DNA of 64,000 nucleotides from Deuterostichococcus epilithicus (lineage: Eukaryota; Chlorophyta; Trebouxiophyceae; Prasiolales; Stichococcaceae), in the NCBI GenBank assembly GCA_033439295.1, contig JAVTLE010000015.1, positions 744,001 through 808,000 on the forward strand. The letters run 5' to 3'. The position numbers and the translations under genes are program-made. This document shows positions 23,001 through 34,973 of this stretch, one piece after another. Within the stretch, counting starts at the first letter, position 1; each line of letters opens with the position of its first letter. Under the pieces are notes generated by a model. That model was not told the origin of the DNA. It did not search any database and saw only the letters and a list, made by a program, of their open reading frames with translations.

Positions 23001-24821
23001 CCAGTTGGGGCCACAGCAATGGACTGTGCATGGCGGTTGTCGCACCTTCGTCAGCAGCACCTCCTGCAGGGCGCAGCGGCGCCAGGCTGGGCACTGGAAC
23101 GTGAAGCCGCGGTTCAGGAATGTGCCCTTGTCCATGCCCTGCGTCCACCTCTTCGTGATTGGCGGCAGCCTGCAGCGCGCGCTGCAGGTGTCAGTGCATC
23201 GACCGCTTTCAGGTCCGTTTTGACCGCTTTCTGGTCCGTTTTGGCTGCTGGACCGCTGCAGACGAAACCAGCGGTGCTAGAGGTGCCTGGCTGTCAGGTC
23301 GGGTGTACGCTGCGACCTGCTGCATCCGAGACGGGTGGATGGACAGCAGGCACGCACTGGAAGTAGTCGCCGGAGAGGACGAGCTGGATGCCGCCAAAGG
23401 GCTGCTCGCATTGCCTGACCTTCCGCGCCTCCCGCTCCAGTGCCTCGAACATCTCCGCCGAGATCATGCTGACCTCGTCGAGGATGAACACCTGCTCAGG
23501 CACGTGTGACCATGGCATTGGGTGGCGGCTGAGGGTCGGGCCGGGAGGAGGCACGCACTCGGTTGTGGCTGCCCATTTCTCAAAGAGCCACTGGCTAGGA
23601 CGTATGCAATGCTTTCAAGGTGACAGGAAAGAGGTGTTACACGTGCTGCCCGCGCGCAGTTCTGCCCGGGCGGGTGCAGTTCATGAACATACGAACCTGG
23701 AGCAGCTTCCAGCGCTCGGCGTTTCTCTGGTTGTGCACCCTGCCGAAATCGTTCCATGTCAGCGGCACGCCGATGCCCGTCATCGAGTGCACCGTCGTCC
23801 CTGTGGGTCATTGTCAGGCGATTCTCAGCCATAGATTCGGTTAGGATTTTGACCCAGTGCCAGAAGCTTGCCGATGCCAGGCAATGCTTGCATCATGCTC
23901 TGGGCTTGACTCCAACCTGTATGCGCTCGATTGCAGAGCACAGCTGCACGGTCAGGAAATGAGCATGGCCAGCGAGGGGTTCACCACTGATGTGGGTGGC
24001 CGCAATACCGGTCGCAGCGGTCACTGCGACAGAGTTGGTGAAGTCCGCGCCATACGTTTCCCGCAGGTTGGCGATGATGCGGTTCAGCAGGAAGGACTTC
24101 CCCGTGCCGGCATTGCCTGTGGCACATTGCAAAGGTGGGTGTTGGCTGCTACGCCACAGCGAAATCGACACAGCGGCATGACTGTCAAGTGCTTTTGCTT
24201 GCTTGGCTTTGCATCACACTCTTCAGCCTGCCAGTCAGGCCCACTCGCCTGTGAAGAAGACATTCTGTCCAGAGGCCACCACCTCCTCCACTCGTTTCTG
24301 CTCGTCGCTCAGTTCGGGACTAGAGACTTCGCCACATGCTGCCGCGGCGCTCTGTTCTGCCTCGCTGAGTGCCGCTGGCGGCACGATCGTCTCGCTGACG
24401 TGCGACCGCGCAAAGTCGATGGAGCTGCCGCGCTGCTCGCCTGGGTGCACCAGACCGTCATTCCCCTGCGGATGCACGCAGTCGCCATGGCTCACACTCG
24501 TATGGCCGCCAGAATATGGAAGAATATGTTTTGGATCCTGGTCGCTCTCTCATGCAGCACCACCGCTCTGTCATGTAGCACCCAGTCTGAAGAGCCTTTG
24601 ACAGCATGTACCGTTGCCAGGCTGATGCTGTGGCTGACGTTCGAGGCCGATGCCTGAGCGTGCGGCGTGGTGTACCCGTTGCTCAAGAATGTCGGCAGCT
24701 GCGCTGCAGCAGGCGCAGCATGGCTCTGGTGCTCCTCAGTAGCATCGCAAAGGTCGATGACCTCCTCGTCCGCTGCCAGCGCCATGGTCGCCCTGACCGC
24801 TGCGGCTGTCGAGGCTGGCAT
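18164..24821 (-). CDS. PIF1: PIF1-family DNA helicase with four C-terminal CCHC zinc knuckles
   Basis: 5'-3' superfamily 1B helicase. Motif I GNAGTGKSFLLNRII (about 24120), Ia TTVHSMTGIGVPL (23800), II VFILDEVSMIS (23490), III LVLSGDYFQC (23380), then MDKGTFLNRGFTFQCPAW (23130), VWRQADQRFVALLNQ (22890), VGAQVMLLKNLDLEATDNRM (21600), V LKAAWALTVHKCQGLTLDR (20590) and VI GQAYVALSRVRGMEGLEIL (20215). TSETVRAFYRALESGELYED (19870) follows. The C-terminus adds CCHC knuckles CFKCGQSGHWSRDC, CFKCGQPGHWSRDC, CFKCGQSGHWSRDC and CYKCKQSGHWASKC, separated by Gly-rich linkers, and stops at 18164. The N-terminus (MPASTAAAVRATMALAADEE) is acidic and disordered-looking. PIF1 enzymes act in telomere, mitochondrial and G-quadruplex maintenance; knuckles would add single-strand nucleic-acid binding. 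Block order and splice sites make this one gene of about 20 exons. Confidence 0.88.
19982..20036. repeat. CAG/CTG microsatellite in a helicase intron
   Basis: An interrupted CAG run. On the minus strand it falls between the exon ending SKGCVK and the exon starting TSETVRAFY, both with good splice sites. The poly-Cys translation it would give is therefore not expected. Confidence 0.85.
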
Positions 24822-25244
24822 TCAGATATCGCAGTAAGTAGAGCGTGGCAACGCACAAAACTGTCGTTGCACTCATGGTGAACTTCAATTTTGAATCGCA
24901 GTTTTACGCCCCCTGGTCGAAGCCAGCACGCGCGACACAGGTTTTAGGTGCCTGTTTCGTTTCGTCCAAGCTTCAACTTGCTCGCAGGCTGTAGGTTGCT
25001 CAGTCGTTGTCACGGCATCGTGTTTGCAGTCTACTACGCTCTGAATCCAGCGGAAGTCATGGCATTTGGTTAAAACTCCACCGGCTCTGTTTGACAGTTC
25101 GTCCCAGGGTGCCAGCTTCGACATGCGTTCCCGCTCTGCAGACACTGCCGGCCACATGCAATTCTGATATATACAGCGTAAAAAGTCCAATTACAGGCTA
25201 GCCTAGCCCAATCCCCGTTGCGGACTTGCAGGCGAACAGAGGGC
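24822..25244. other. Divergent intergenic region (helicase / unknown gene)
   Basis: Presumed promoters of two head-to-head genes; AT-richer than its flanks (for example TTCAATTTTGAATCGCAGTT near 24885). TGATATATACAG near 25164 is a weak TATA-like candidate for the plus-strand gene. Confidence 0.3.
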
Positions 25245-28200
25245 ATGCCGCAGCCTGCAGACGAAGCCATGCTAGGCAATGCAGGTGCACAAAACATGCT
25301 TTGGCTGTCAGCAACACTGTTTCAATCACTTGCCAACAGTAGTGAACGAATGTTGACTGGCCAGCAGGTGCCATGCGCCAGATGTTGGCGGAATTGACGG
25401 AAGATTGCAGGATGGCACAAGTGCGGATTCAATTCTCGTCTGAGAATGATATGACGGGTTGAATCACTATGCGATTGAAGACAGAGTGCGTTCTGGCGCC
25501 TTGTGTAGCCATTAGCTTGCATTGCCCATGCACTCACGCACCTGAGCATCTCTGATCAGGCTTTGGCAATGCTGTGTTGGGCAGGCCGTGGCAAACGGCC
25601 TCGCTGAGAAGCTCAACAAGACCGCAGCTGCGCTTCAAGGCGTGTCGCCTGTCGTCGTTGGGCCGCTGCAAGCCGGGCTGCATGGCAGCGGTCCAGAACT
25701 TGACGCTGTGCGCGACCAGGTGCAAGCTGCGATACCTCTGCACTGGTTTCGGCAGCCAGAGCTCCCCTGTCTGCAAGTTGCTGTGCCTGCGAGGCGACCA
25801 CCCTGTACTTATTGCTCAAACTCTCGGTAACTCAGAGTCAGACCTGGTGGCTGCTGACAGCACAGGTGGGGCAGTGGCAGGCCGTGGCAGAGTCTCACAG
25901 GAAAGCCATCTCCGAGCTGAATGCTGAGCTGAAGCATTCCCAGGCAAGCATAACGGCCACCCTACCTGGTCTCGGCAGGCCTGCATCACTGCATGTGCAT
26001 GTGTGGTCGTCAGTTGAGCTGGAGAGGCCAAAATTCCACCTGGCGACATTCTTGCTGACGCCGCATGCTCACCGCAGGCGGAGAATCTGGCGCTCAAAGC
26101 ATTGGCCAGGGACATCTACAACAATCAACAGGTCTGCAACATCACCAGTCCTATATTACACAACGTACTAGCACAACTCGAGCTTCATGCCGCCGATGCC
26201 AAGCTGAACAAAGATCTTTCATGTGATCAATGCGTTCCGCACCAGGATAGAAGAGGCATTGCTGCAACCAGCAGGTGCACGGCTGTAGCCACCCTGCCAT
26301 GAACGAGGGCAGAGAGACCAGCGCCCTGGACACAGCGGCGCTTGCAGCGGCATATGACACGACCGGGGCTGCGGGCAGCACCCCAGGCTCCTCTGGCGCT
26401 CTGGGAGGCTCGCGAGTCGGCAGCCTGGCGGACTCGAGCTCGCCACCTCTGCCCAGCATGCGGAGCGCAGGGTCCCAGATGTGAACGTGTACATTTGCAT
26501 TATGTGCCTTATCCGTCACATACGTTGCACTCAAGCGCAGAAGTCCGGCTGCGGGTGCATTGCCCGATCCCATCCGCTCGCTCGCTGGGTCTGCAGAAGG
26601 TGCCAGCCTGACGAGGCATGTTCTTGCGTGTGCAGGCTCTCGAGCAGGTTCGCAGACGCCGCCAGCGTGTCATGGGACACTGTGCGCTCGCCAGCGGTGC
26701 TGGAGGCCGCGGCGCAGCGCAGCGCCATGCTGCCCCTGTCGGGCATCAGGCCGTCCATGGCCCAGCAGGAGGTCATTTCAGGCACCAGAGAGGAAGGTGC
26801 GCACCTTTGGTGCAATGCAAGATTGAATTCTCAGCCTTTCTGGCAGGGCGTGGGAGTGTGGCATGGCCATGGCCAGCCATAGTGGGGAAACCAATGTGTT
26901 TTTATTAACACACCAAATTACCAATGGTCTTAAAGACTCATAAACCAAAGCCTCTTGGAGCAGGCAATCAAGTGGAAACCAGGCTCGCAGTGGCCCGAAA
27001 GCCGTTTGCGGCTGCTGGGTGCAGGCCAGACGCCCGGCGCAGCGAGCAGTGCAACCCTCGAGCTGACAGACTACGGCTCCAGTCTGCCGGCGGGCGGCTC
27101 TGGAATCTCAACTGCCGGTGCGCCTCTGCAGCTCCGGTCATCTGCTCATTCCTGAGGTCCATCGTAAGCCAGTGCATTTGTCAGCAGAAAGCCTGAGCGA
27201 CTTTCTCCGAGCTGACTCCTCCGAGCCAGGCAAAGCTCCAGTCTCAAGGCTCAGTCTTTGCACTATGTCCGGCAGGCTCCTCTGCAGGTGCTCTCAGCCC
27301 CTCCAGCCTGGACCTGCGGCCGGCTTTCACGGCGTCGCCCCGTGTCCCGACGCCGTCGCTGCCGCCAAGCAGCCGCCCCAGCAGGTTCAACCGCAGCAGC
27401 GGCTCCGACACCGGCCACACAGGTGGCATCATGGCATCGCGTGCACTCCTCCACCAGCCTGCTGCATCCCACGCACGCCATGATGAGCGCACTGTCACCA
27501 TGGCTCTACCCTGATCGAACTGGTGCCTCATATGTTTCGGCAGCTTCGCTGACCATCTAGATCGTGTGCCGCAGGCTCGACGGCCGCCGCCCGCAACAGC
27601 TTCGGCACGCCCATCCCCTTCGGCCCGCTGCACAGCCCGCCGTCAGAGAGCGGCGCTCCGTCAGCGGCGGGTAGCCGCGGGGGCTCTGTCGAGGCCGACG
27701 CTGCGCCTGGTGCCGGCGTTGGTGCTCTGGGCAGCGCTGCAGCGGGACAGGCTGCTCGCGGCGGCATCCTCTCGGATGAGGGCGAGACCATGCGCACGCC
27801 TGCGCCTGCGTCGGCCCATTCGCTGGCAGGCATGCTGCCCGGCAGCGGGAGCCTGATCACGCCGTCGCGGCTGCTGCACCCGCAGCCGCCGCCGCAGCGG
27901 GACGACGGCAGCGGCCAGGCGACGCCGCAGCCGGGGTGGGTGACCTCGCAGCTGCTGCACCTGCCAAGCAGCGGCAGCCTGTTGACGCCATCGCGCCTGC
28001 TGAAGCCCACCCGTTTCCTGCAGTGCCCCAGGTGCGTCTGCCGCTCCCACTCGATTATTGACCGACCGATATTCCCGACCTAGCCACGAACACTTTGGGA
28101 TCAGCATGCCTCCAGCTCCACCTTCCTTGTAATCTGGTGCACCAATGATAGCTGGGCATGTGCCATACTGACGACCCCTGCGCAACTGCAGTGACAGCCC

Positions 28201-28534
28201 AGCAGCGTGGCGCAGCAGCCTGCAGCACACGCCCGGCGATCCAGCTGCCCCGCTCAATCCGAACTTCTCAGACCTGTCCGCCGACGGAAGCTCGCGCACT
28301 GGGCCGGCCTCGCCGCCCGCCGACCCGCCTGTTCCCGACACCGTTGGCAGCCGCGGCGCACCCGCCGCTGCCGGCCAGCCTGCTGCTGCGACCGCATCCA
28401 CTGTCGGTGCTGCGCCGGGCAGCGTCGACAGCGTCACGGGGCCCCGCCGGCTCACGTCGCAGCAGGGGCCCACGGCGAAGGCGGGGCAGGCGACGTCGCG
28501 CGGCAATGCATCAGCTGCACAGTCCCGCTGGTGA
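25245..28534 (+). CDS. Coiled-coil plus Ser/Pro/Gly-rich protein, unknown
   Basis: Not recognised. Exons with good splice edges are AVANGLAEKLNKTAAALQGV (25580-25720), VGQWQAVAESHRKAISELNA (25866-25943), AENLALKALARDIYNNQQ (26078-26131) and SALDTAALAAAYDTTG (about 26300-26480). These are followed by FADAASVSWDTVRSPAVLEA (26640-26795), then WPESRLRLLGAGQTPGAASS (about 26985), LDLRPAFTASPRVPTPSLPP (27305), NSFGTPIPFGPLHSPPSE (27590) and a last exon ending SAAQSRW (28531). The N-terminal third is helical/coiled coil. The rest is disordered, with an internal repeat SGSLITPSRLLHP / SGSLLTPSRLLKP (27840, 27970). One intron (after 25943) would use a GC donor (CAG|GCAAGC). The start at 25245 (MPQPADEAMLGNA) is a guess. 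The pattern fits a cytoskeletal or regulatory scaffold. Confidence 0.5.
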
Positions 28535-29559
28535 TGCTGCTGACCGTCAGCACCTCCAGGACGCCTCCTTCAGCCGCATCTCAGCACATCAGCTGCAGGG
28601 TGTGTTGCTGCAGGAAGCACGGCACCAGGCAGTCACTGCTGCCTTATTGACGTTTTAGGCTGTGCATGCAAGTCAGTGTGAAGTGGTTCCGAACATACAA
28701 AATAGGACAGAGATGCACCGCGACCACGTATATCATCTGTAGCTGCAGGGCCGCCGCTGCTGGATACGCCAATGTGGGATCCGACGTTTGAGCAGCTGCT
28801 GCCACAACGGCGCAGCGATCTATGCACAACGCACTCTCCTGTGAGAGACAACGGACAAGTCAGCTCAAATGCGGACCCGAAGCAAAGGCGTGCGGATAGC
28901 CGCTGTGAAGAAGATCGGTAGGCGTAATGCTGTGGGCTACGCACTCTTTTCTGTGCAGGGAACTTCCTCGAGGTAATGGACGAAAGACACAAACACCTTA
29001 CAGCTGCCTCTACCTACGTAAGACATGCAAGGGCTGACCCTGTGCAAAGCATCCACGCGCAGAGGCGGAATGAACTCTGTGATACACCCTGAGTGCGACA
29101 TAGTCTCGTTTCTCAGCCACAGCAGGGCATACAACTAAACACTTAACGTACATGCTGCATCGTAAGCTGCCTGTCCATTAGCTGTACATGTGCAACTTCT
29201 ATCAACACCCACACAGCAACTGCACGCTCAGCGCATCAGGAATGAGTGCACGGCATAATAAAAGGCGCGGGTGGACGCCTGAACGAGTGAGCACATGGTT
29301 CAACTCTGGTACACATCCTCCGCTGCCTGCACCTTGCCAATTCTAACCTCGCTCGATGCCACGCAGATTGGGCACCAAAGTGTTGTCTCCCTCTCTTCGC
29401 TCGCCTCTCACCACACCGACGTCTCTCACCACTCGACTCGCTTTCTCTCAGGGGCTGAGTTGTCGTACATTGGCAGCCTTACGCCGAAGTAGCAGCTGGC
29501 GCACACGTCAGCCGCCAGGCGCGGCAATCCACCTGGCCGGTGCATGCCGCCAACGAGCC
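28535..29559. other. Convergent intergenic region
   Basis: About 1 kb between the unknown plus-strand gene and the NYC1 3' end, presumably both 3' UTRs. No conserved coding block, RNA gene or mobile element is visible. Confidence 0.4.
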
Positions 29560-32500
29560 CTACTGCTGCAGCGGCTGCCAGGTGCCGAACATGACGATGA
29601 GGAGGTAGGAAGCGGACATGGACAGCGAGTAGACCAGCCCTAGGGTGGACGTGCGGCGCGCCGCTGCTTCCGCCAGGCGCTGGGTGCGCCGCGCATGCCG
29701 CCCGAACATGCGGTCGAACTCGTCCGCGTACAGCCGCTCGCCTGCACGGCAGCGACGGGCAGGTGATAGTCCGGTCGCCAGATGCTGGAAACCAGCCAGT
29801 GGGAACAAGGCAACAGCAGGTAGCCTTCGATTGTGACGTGCCGTCCTCTGACTTGCACAATTGCAATGTTGTTGGAGCGGCATGCTGCACGAACCTTCGC
29901 AGCTCGTAGAGAGGGCCCTTCTCGAAACAGATTGTCGGCCCCACCTTCGGCGTCGAAGAAGCGGCGCGAGCGGAAGGGGGCGTTGAGGAGGAACCACAGC
30001 GCCCGCGGCACCGTCAAGTACTTGATGTACTGCGCGCTGCCTGCAATAAGGCGGCAGTTCAGATGTGGACTTGCAGCACGCGGCATGCGGAAACCAAGCC
30101 TGACGAAGCTGCCAGCACCGCGGGTGTCTTCAAGTACCAGTTTGTCCCAGTGAATTGCATATCTGTTGATGCCCCACATGTCTGCTGATGCCTGCAAGTT
30201 CAAGGGAGTCTCGCCCCGGCCATGGCATGGGCCACAGGGCATTGCCATTTCCATAGTTTGAGATGCAGGTTGCCATCTCCACAAGTCAGATGCGGGGTAG
30301 AGGCACGCACTGTTGCGGGCAACCACGGTGCGCATGCGCGGCACCAGGTAGGCGGCCACCGTCTCCGGCTGTTCGCAGAGCACGTTGAACACGCGCTTAT
30401 TCTGTGTCGTCGCCCCGCTCAGCAGCAGCCCTGGCGGGGTGGGACGACAGCAGTCGGTTGTCCGGCGCGTGCTATGATGGTCCGAGGTTTGAGCGCGAGC
30501 TGAGGCAGCTGATGCAGGCTGAGGAAAGATGGTCGTCCTGAGCATGCATGCTGGCAAGCGGTTTGAGTGCGAGCTGAGGCGCGAGCTCACCCGTCAGCAC
30601 CATCCCCGGCGAGATGGTGTGCACGGAGACACTGCTGCCGGCCGCATGCAGCTCGGCCTTCAGGCTGCCCATCATGTGCGCAATGCCTGCAGCAGAGGTT
30701 GTGACAGCAGCTCAGGGCAGCGTCAAGCTGACAACACAGCGCTAGAGGGGTGGACAGGCAATGCAGATGCACAAGGTGTCGAGGTGTCGAGGAGGTGGCA
30801 GCGGGCATCTCCTTGGTCAGGGTGGGTGGCATCACTCTGCCTGGCGCATACCAGGTGTCTTTCACAGTCGGTTCTTCACAGTCCAAAAAAGCCGACGTGA
30901 ACTTTAAGTGGCCAGTGCTCGCCTAAATGGGAGGCGCCGTAGGTGGCATACCACAAAGTCGGCGCCTTCCAGATTTGAAACATCTGGACAAATAAAGTTA
31001 AGGAGGAGCAATAACTCGTGTAACGCCTCGGGCCTCACACCTGTCTTGGTGGCGCCATAGGCGGCGTACTGCGGCGTCGGCGACCCGTCGGCGCCGGCGC
31101 CGTCCACGTTGAACACGTGCCCTGCCGTGGCCTGGCCGCCCATGAGCTGGATCGCGGCGCGCGTCGCCAGCAGGCTGCCCAGCAGGTTGGTCTGCACCAC
31201 CTCCACGATCTGCTCCGGTTTCGCGTCCACCAGTGACTGCGACAGCGAGGCTTCCTCAGCTTCTCGATATTGTATAAGTAACTGAGCATCGCAAGCAGGC
31301 CGCCCAGCAGGTTGGACGACCTCCACGACCGGTTCCGGCTTGGCGTCGACGAGGAACTGCAAAGAGATATCTGCCCGTTCATGTCAGGCTTGATTGTGAG
31401 CTAACGTGGACAGTGCCCCAGCACCGGACCCGGCAGCTTGTTTTGCACCACCTCCACGATCTGCTCCCGGTCCGCCTCCATCAGCGACAGCGGCACGAAT
31501 GGTGACCATCAACGCACGAATGACGACCAGTTACTGCACGGATGGTGACCATTAACGCCGGTCCGCCTCCACCAGCGAATGCGGCACGAATGGTGACCAT
31601 GAACGCACATTGTGCCGTCCATGCAATTCACGCCTGGCTACACATCATGACACGATCAGGAACAGGCAGATCAAGGCCTCATCTAATCATCCAGCTCAAC
31701 AGATGCCAGTAGCTGCTGAGCGCAGAACATGACTCAGCTCAGCAGATGCCAGCGACTGCTGAGCGGAGAACATGACTCAGCTCATCAGATGCCAGCCGCT
31801 GCTGTGCGGAGAACGTGACTTTCCCGCTGGTTGACTTGTACGCTGAAAGTCCGTGCCCTAATGCAAATGCGAGTGGCATGAGAAAAACCAAGCTCTCGTG
31901 GGGCAGCTAGGGCGTCAACCTCGACCCATAAACGAACATGCCGGGTGCCCTGAGGTTGGTGCAGCACCTGGAAGGAGCCACTATAGCCGGCATTGTTGAT
32001 CCACACGTCCACGCCGCCCAGGTGGTCGCTGGCGAGGCTCGCCAGGCGCGCAATGCTGGCCGGGCTGCTGACATCCACCTCCACGCCTGCAGTTGTCGAA
32101 CAGAGCCATCTTGTCACGCCAGTGCGCTGTGTTGCCGGACTTCGCCCTGCCAGAATGTCCTGCTCTCTGATGCTGCATCCAGTGACAGCCACAATTCACT
32201 GTGGATCTCTGGCGCCGGCGCATGCTTGCTGCGAGACTGCAATTGCTGCGAGGCTGCAAGCCGAGTGCCCTTGTTGCGGATGACGCATGATAGACCCCCC
32301 AGCGCTGACGAGCACCGAGACAGGCACCTTTGATGAAGATGCCTGGGCCCATCTCCTGCTGCAGCTCCCGCACGGTCGTCCGCACGCCGTGCGCCGAGCG
32401 CGCCGTGACGACGACCGAGTCGCCCGACCTGCAGCAGGCGGCATGCAGAGCTTAGGCTGCTGCCAGCCAGGCGCAAGTGTTGCAGCCAGCGCTCAGCCGG

Positions 32501-34223
32501 TGGGTGTTTTCCATGCAGTGTGCAGCACCCAGAGAGGAGAGGGGCCAATGGGCAGTGGGCTCAGAGGCAGGGTTGCATGCCAGGCAGAAGCGCGTCTTGC
32601 GGAGGTGACGATTAGGGGAGGCCCTGTGCAGGATGACAGGTGCTGGTGCTGCAGTAGTCGTGCTTTTATCGCTCGGCTCGACTCACCTCAGGAACTCGCG
32701 GGCGAGCGCCTTGCCGATGCCCTTGGTGCTGCCGGTGATGACGACGCGCAGCGGCGCTGTGGGCGCCCGCCAGAAGCGCACCACCCCGTACCGGTTCAGC
32801 GCTGGAAGGCAAAGCACAGCAGCGGTGACCCGACCAATTGCCTTGGGGTGGGGACTGGTAAGATTGAGCTTTGCTCTGCAGCTGCAGTGGCTTCAGGAAG
32901 CATGATGGGTGACCGCGGCGGGTCTGGGGTGGACAAGATGATGTCGCCATCAGAATGCCGAGCGATCCTCCTGGACAAGCTGAGGCACGTTCTGGACAAT
33001 GCGTCTCAGCCCATCCATCAAATGCGTTCACCTGCAAATAGGCTGCCGACTGCCGCTCCCACAATGGGCGGCATCCACGGCGGCGTAGCGGCCACGCCTG
33101 AGGGGCACAGCAGGGCTGCTAAGGACATGCATGGATATTGATGACTAAACATAGACTCCCTGCCCTGTTTTGCACCGGTAAAGCGCAGCCACCACAACAT
33201 CCAAGTGGGAAGTCCAACGCGCGTGAGCACCACACACACCGGAAATCCGACACTCACGAGCACCACGCTGCCACGCTGCCAGCTGCAGAGGGAAGGCCAA
33301 AACGATCAGCGAGATACCTGTGACGGCGCAGGCGGTGGCCAGCATGTGGGCGGACGCAAAGATGAGCGCTGCGGGCTTGTAGTACAGCCGCGCGAGGCGC
33401 GCCAGTGACGGCTCCTGCAGCACCTCCGCCTCTGGTGCCGGCACCACCTGCGGCGAAAGACTTCTTAAGGGTGGTTTTGAAAACAGTGGTGGATTCGCTG
33501 CCCTGCCCACAACGATCTTCGGCTGCAAGGGTTCACCCAAGCACGGATCTGAGTGTGCGTATCACAAATGCTATGCCAGTGCCTGACCTGCACTTGCATG
33601 CCACTGCTGCGCAGCGCGGGTTTGACCGCAGCCAACTTCCGCGAAGAAACCCTCAAAGCAGCTGGCAGCGAAGGCTTCTGCTCGTACGACTGCTGCGACT
33701 GCTGTTCAGGCGGTGACGCCGCCTTTGGGTCGACTGCCGAGGCAAAGTCTGTGGCGCCGCCGCCCAGCCGTGAAGGGGCTTGCTGCTGCGCCTGCTGGCT
33801 GGCTGCAGCGGCAGGCGGCTGGGCTTTGCCTGCAGCGACGTAGGGGCGTCTGTACCACTTGCGGCTGGACGGCAGCGGTGCGATGTTATTCTGGGCCCGA
33901 TCGCGCGTGGAAGGGGAACTGGTGCCGCCGGTGCCATCGCCACGGCTGTTGCGCCCAGAGCTTGCGAGGCGCCCGCTGGTGCCTGCTGGCTGCGACGGCC
34001 TCCGCTGTTGCTGCATTGTCTGTGGCTCGGCTGGTTTGCTGAGCACAATCAGGCGGCTGTATCGGGGCTGGAGCCGGCGCGTGATTAGGCCGGGCAGCAG
34101 CAGTGGGGTGCGTCTTGGACAAGGCAAGACTGCTCCTTGCAGCGCAGCGCGCGGCCGCGAGCAGGCAAGCTTCCTGGAGGGATCCATTGCAGGGCACCGC
34201 TGCATCCTGGACATTGCACGCAC
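29560..34223 (-). CDS. NYC1: Chlorophyll b reductase (NYC1), plastid membrane SDR
   Basis: Reduces chlorophyll b to 7-hydroxymethyl chlorophyll a, the first step of chlorophyll b breakdown and antenna turnover. The N-terminus (MRAMSRMQRCPAMDPSRKLA) is transit-peptide-like with a long disordered stretch. Membrane segments follow at about 33390 (YYKPAALIFASAHMLATACA) and 33080 (PPIVGAAVGSLFA). SDR domain: VVITGSTKGIGKALAREFLR (32740, Rossmann TGxxxGIG), SVVVTARSAHGVRTTVRELQ (32400), EVDVSSPASIARLASLASDH, VDVWINNAGYSG (32000), IVEVVQTNLLGSLLATRAAI (31210), HVFNVDGAGADGSPTPQYAA then YGATKTG (catalytic Tyr/Lys) and VHTISPGMVLTGEL. NYC1-specific C-terminus: NKRVFNVLCEQPETVAAYLV, YLTVPRALWFLL and ADEFDRMFGRHARRTQRLAE, with a last hydrophobic segment ending FGTWQPLQQ. 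The membrane segments separate it from the soluble paralogue NOL. Confidence 0.9.
31184..31585 (-). repeat. Degenerate tandem copies of an NYC1 exon start
   Basis: The real exon start (SLVDAKPEQIVEVVQTNLLG, about 31240-31184) is preceded by FLVDAKPEPVVEVVQ (about 31362-31304), SLMEADREQIVEVVQNKLPG (about 31492-31432) and a fragment at about 31585-31556. Three upstream copies therefore sit in the intron. The upstream copies diverge and change frame downstream of the shared block. Confidence 0.85.
31692..31820. repeat. 43-bp tandem repeat, 3 copies, NYC1 intron
   Basis: Units begin CAGCTCAACAGATGCCAG, CAGCTCAGCAGATGCCAG and CAGCTCATCAGATGCCAG at 31692, 31735 and 31778. Each continues to GAGAAC(A/G)TGACT or a close variant. 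Confidence 0.85.
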
Positions 34224-34973
34224 AACCGCAATAAGTTTGGTGACTGCGAAGTGTCTTGTGCTGGCGAGGCAAAACTCGGCGGGCCATCGCCAGCCAGCTT
34301 GCAGGTCTCGGGTCGGTTTCTGAGGGTGTCAAAGTGCGTATGCAACAATAAGCTCGCATTCTGAGGTGCGCACGGATGCTGCACCGCTGACTCATGGCCC
34401 CGTCAGACGCTGGCAAGCTATTCAGCTTTGCCGGCTTGGAGGCAGTCTGACGAGCAGGAGCGTGTTGAAGACCGTAGCCTTTCTCGCCTGATCAGGTCCG
34501 ATCGGCCAGTTCGGATACACTGGCGCGGTACGACGCTGGCTGACAGAGTGCTCGCTGTCCCGCAGCTTCAGTCGCGCGTCTGGTCGGCAGTCACCGGCGA
34601 CATCAGTGATAAAGTTCCAGCGCCTGCTAGGCCGAGCAGCTGGCGACCGGCGAGTTCAAGCTGCATGCACCGAGGTGCGAATTGAACGCTCCAGTCATGG
34701 CGCGAGAGCACAGTGCGAGGCCACGTCGCCCTGTTTCGGCAGTCCCTTGCGCGCAATATTTTCCCGCCAATGACCAAATTCAAAGTTACGTCAAGCAGCT
34801 TTGAACAGGTTGGAGCTGCGAAAGCAGGATCGCAGATCTGCAGTAGCAAACCGCTCCAAACAGTAGTTCGCAGACACTCTCATACGGTTCCGTCACACTG
34901 GCACGCCTCCCTTTGACGAACAGTACGATTGGCAATAGGCAGGGGGATGTTGCTGCTTTCTCCATAAGCAGAA
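34224..34973. other. Divergent intergenic region (NYC1 / CAP-G2)
   Basis: 750 bp between two start codons pointing apart. It should hold both promoters and 5' UTRs. I see no clear element. Confidence 0.35.

Noticed and set aside
27661-28506. Minus-strand 281-codon frame opposite the unknown gene
   Set aside because: The plus strand has matched acceptors and donors and an internal protein repeat; the minus frame has no splice-supported continuation. The choice is still not certain.
31184-31585. Possible CRISPR-like or satellite array in NYC1
   Set aside because: The units are copies of the neighbouring coding exon with uneven spacing in a nuclear intron; not a CRISPR.
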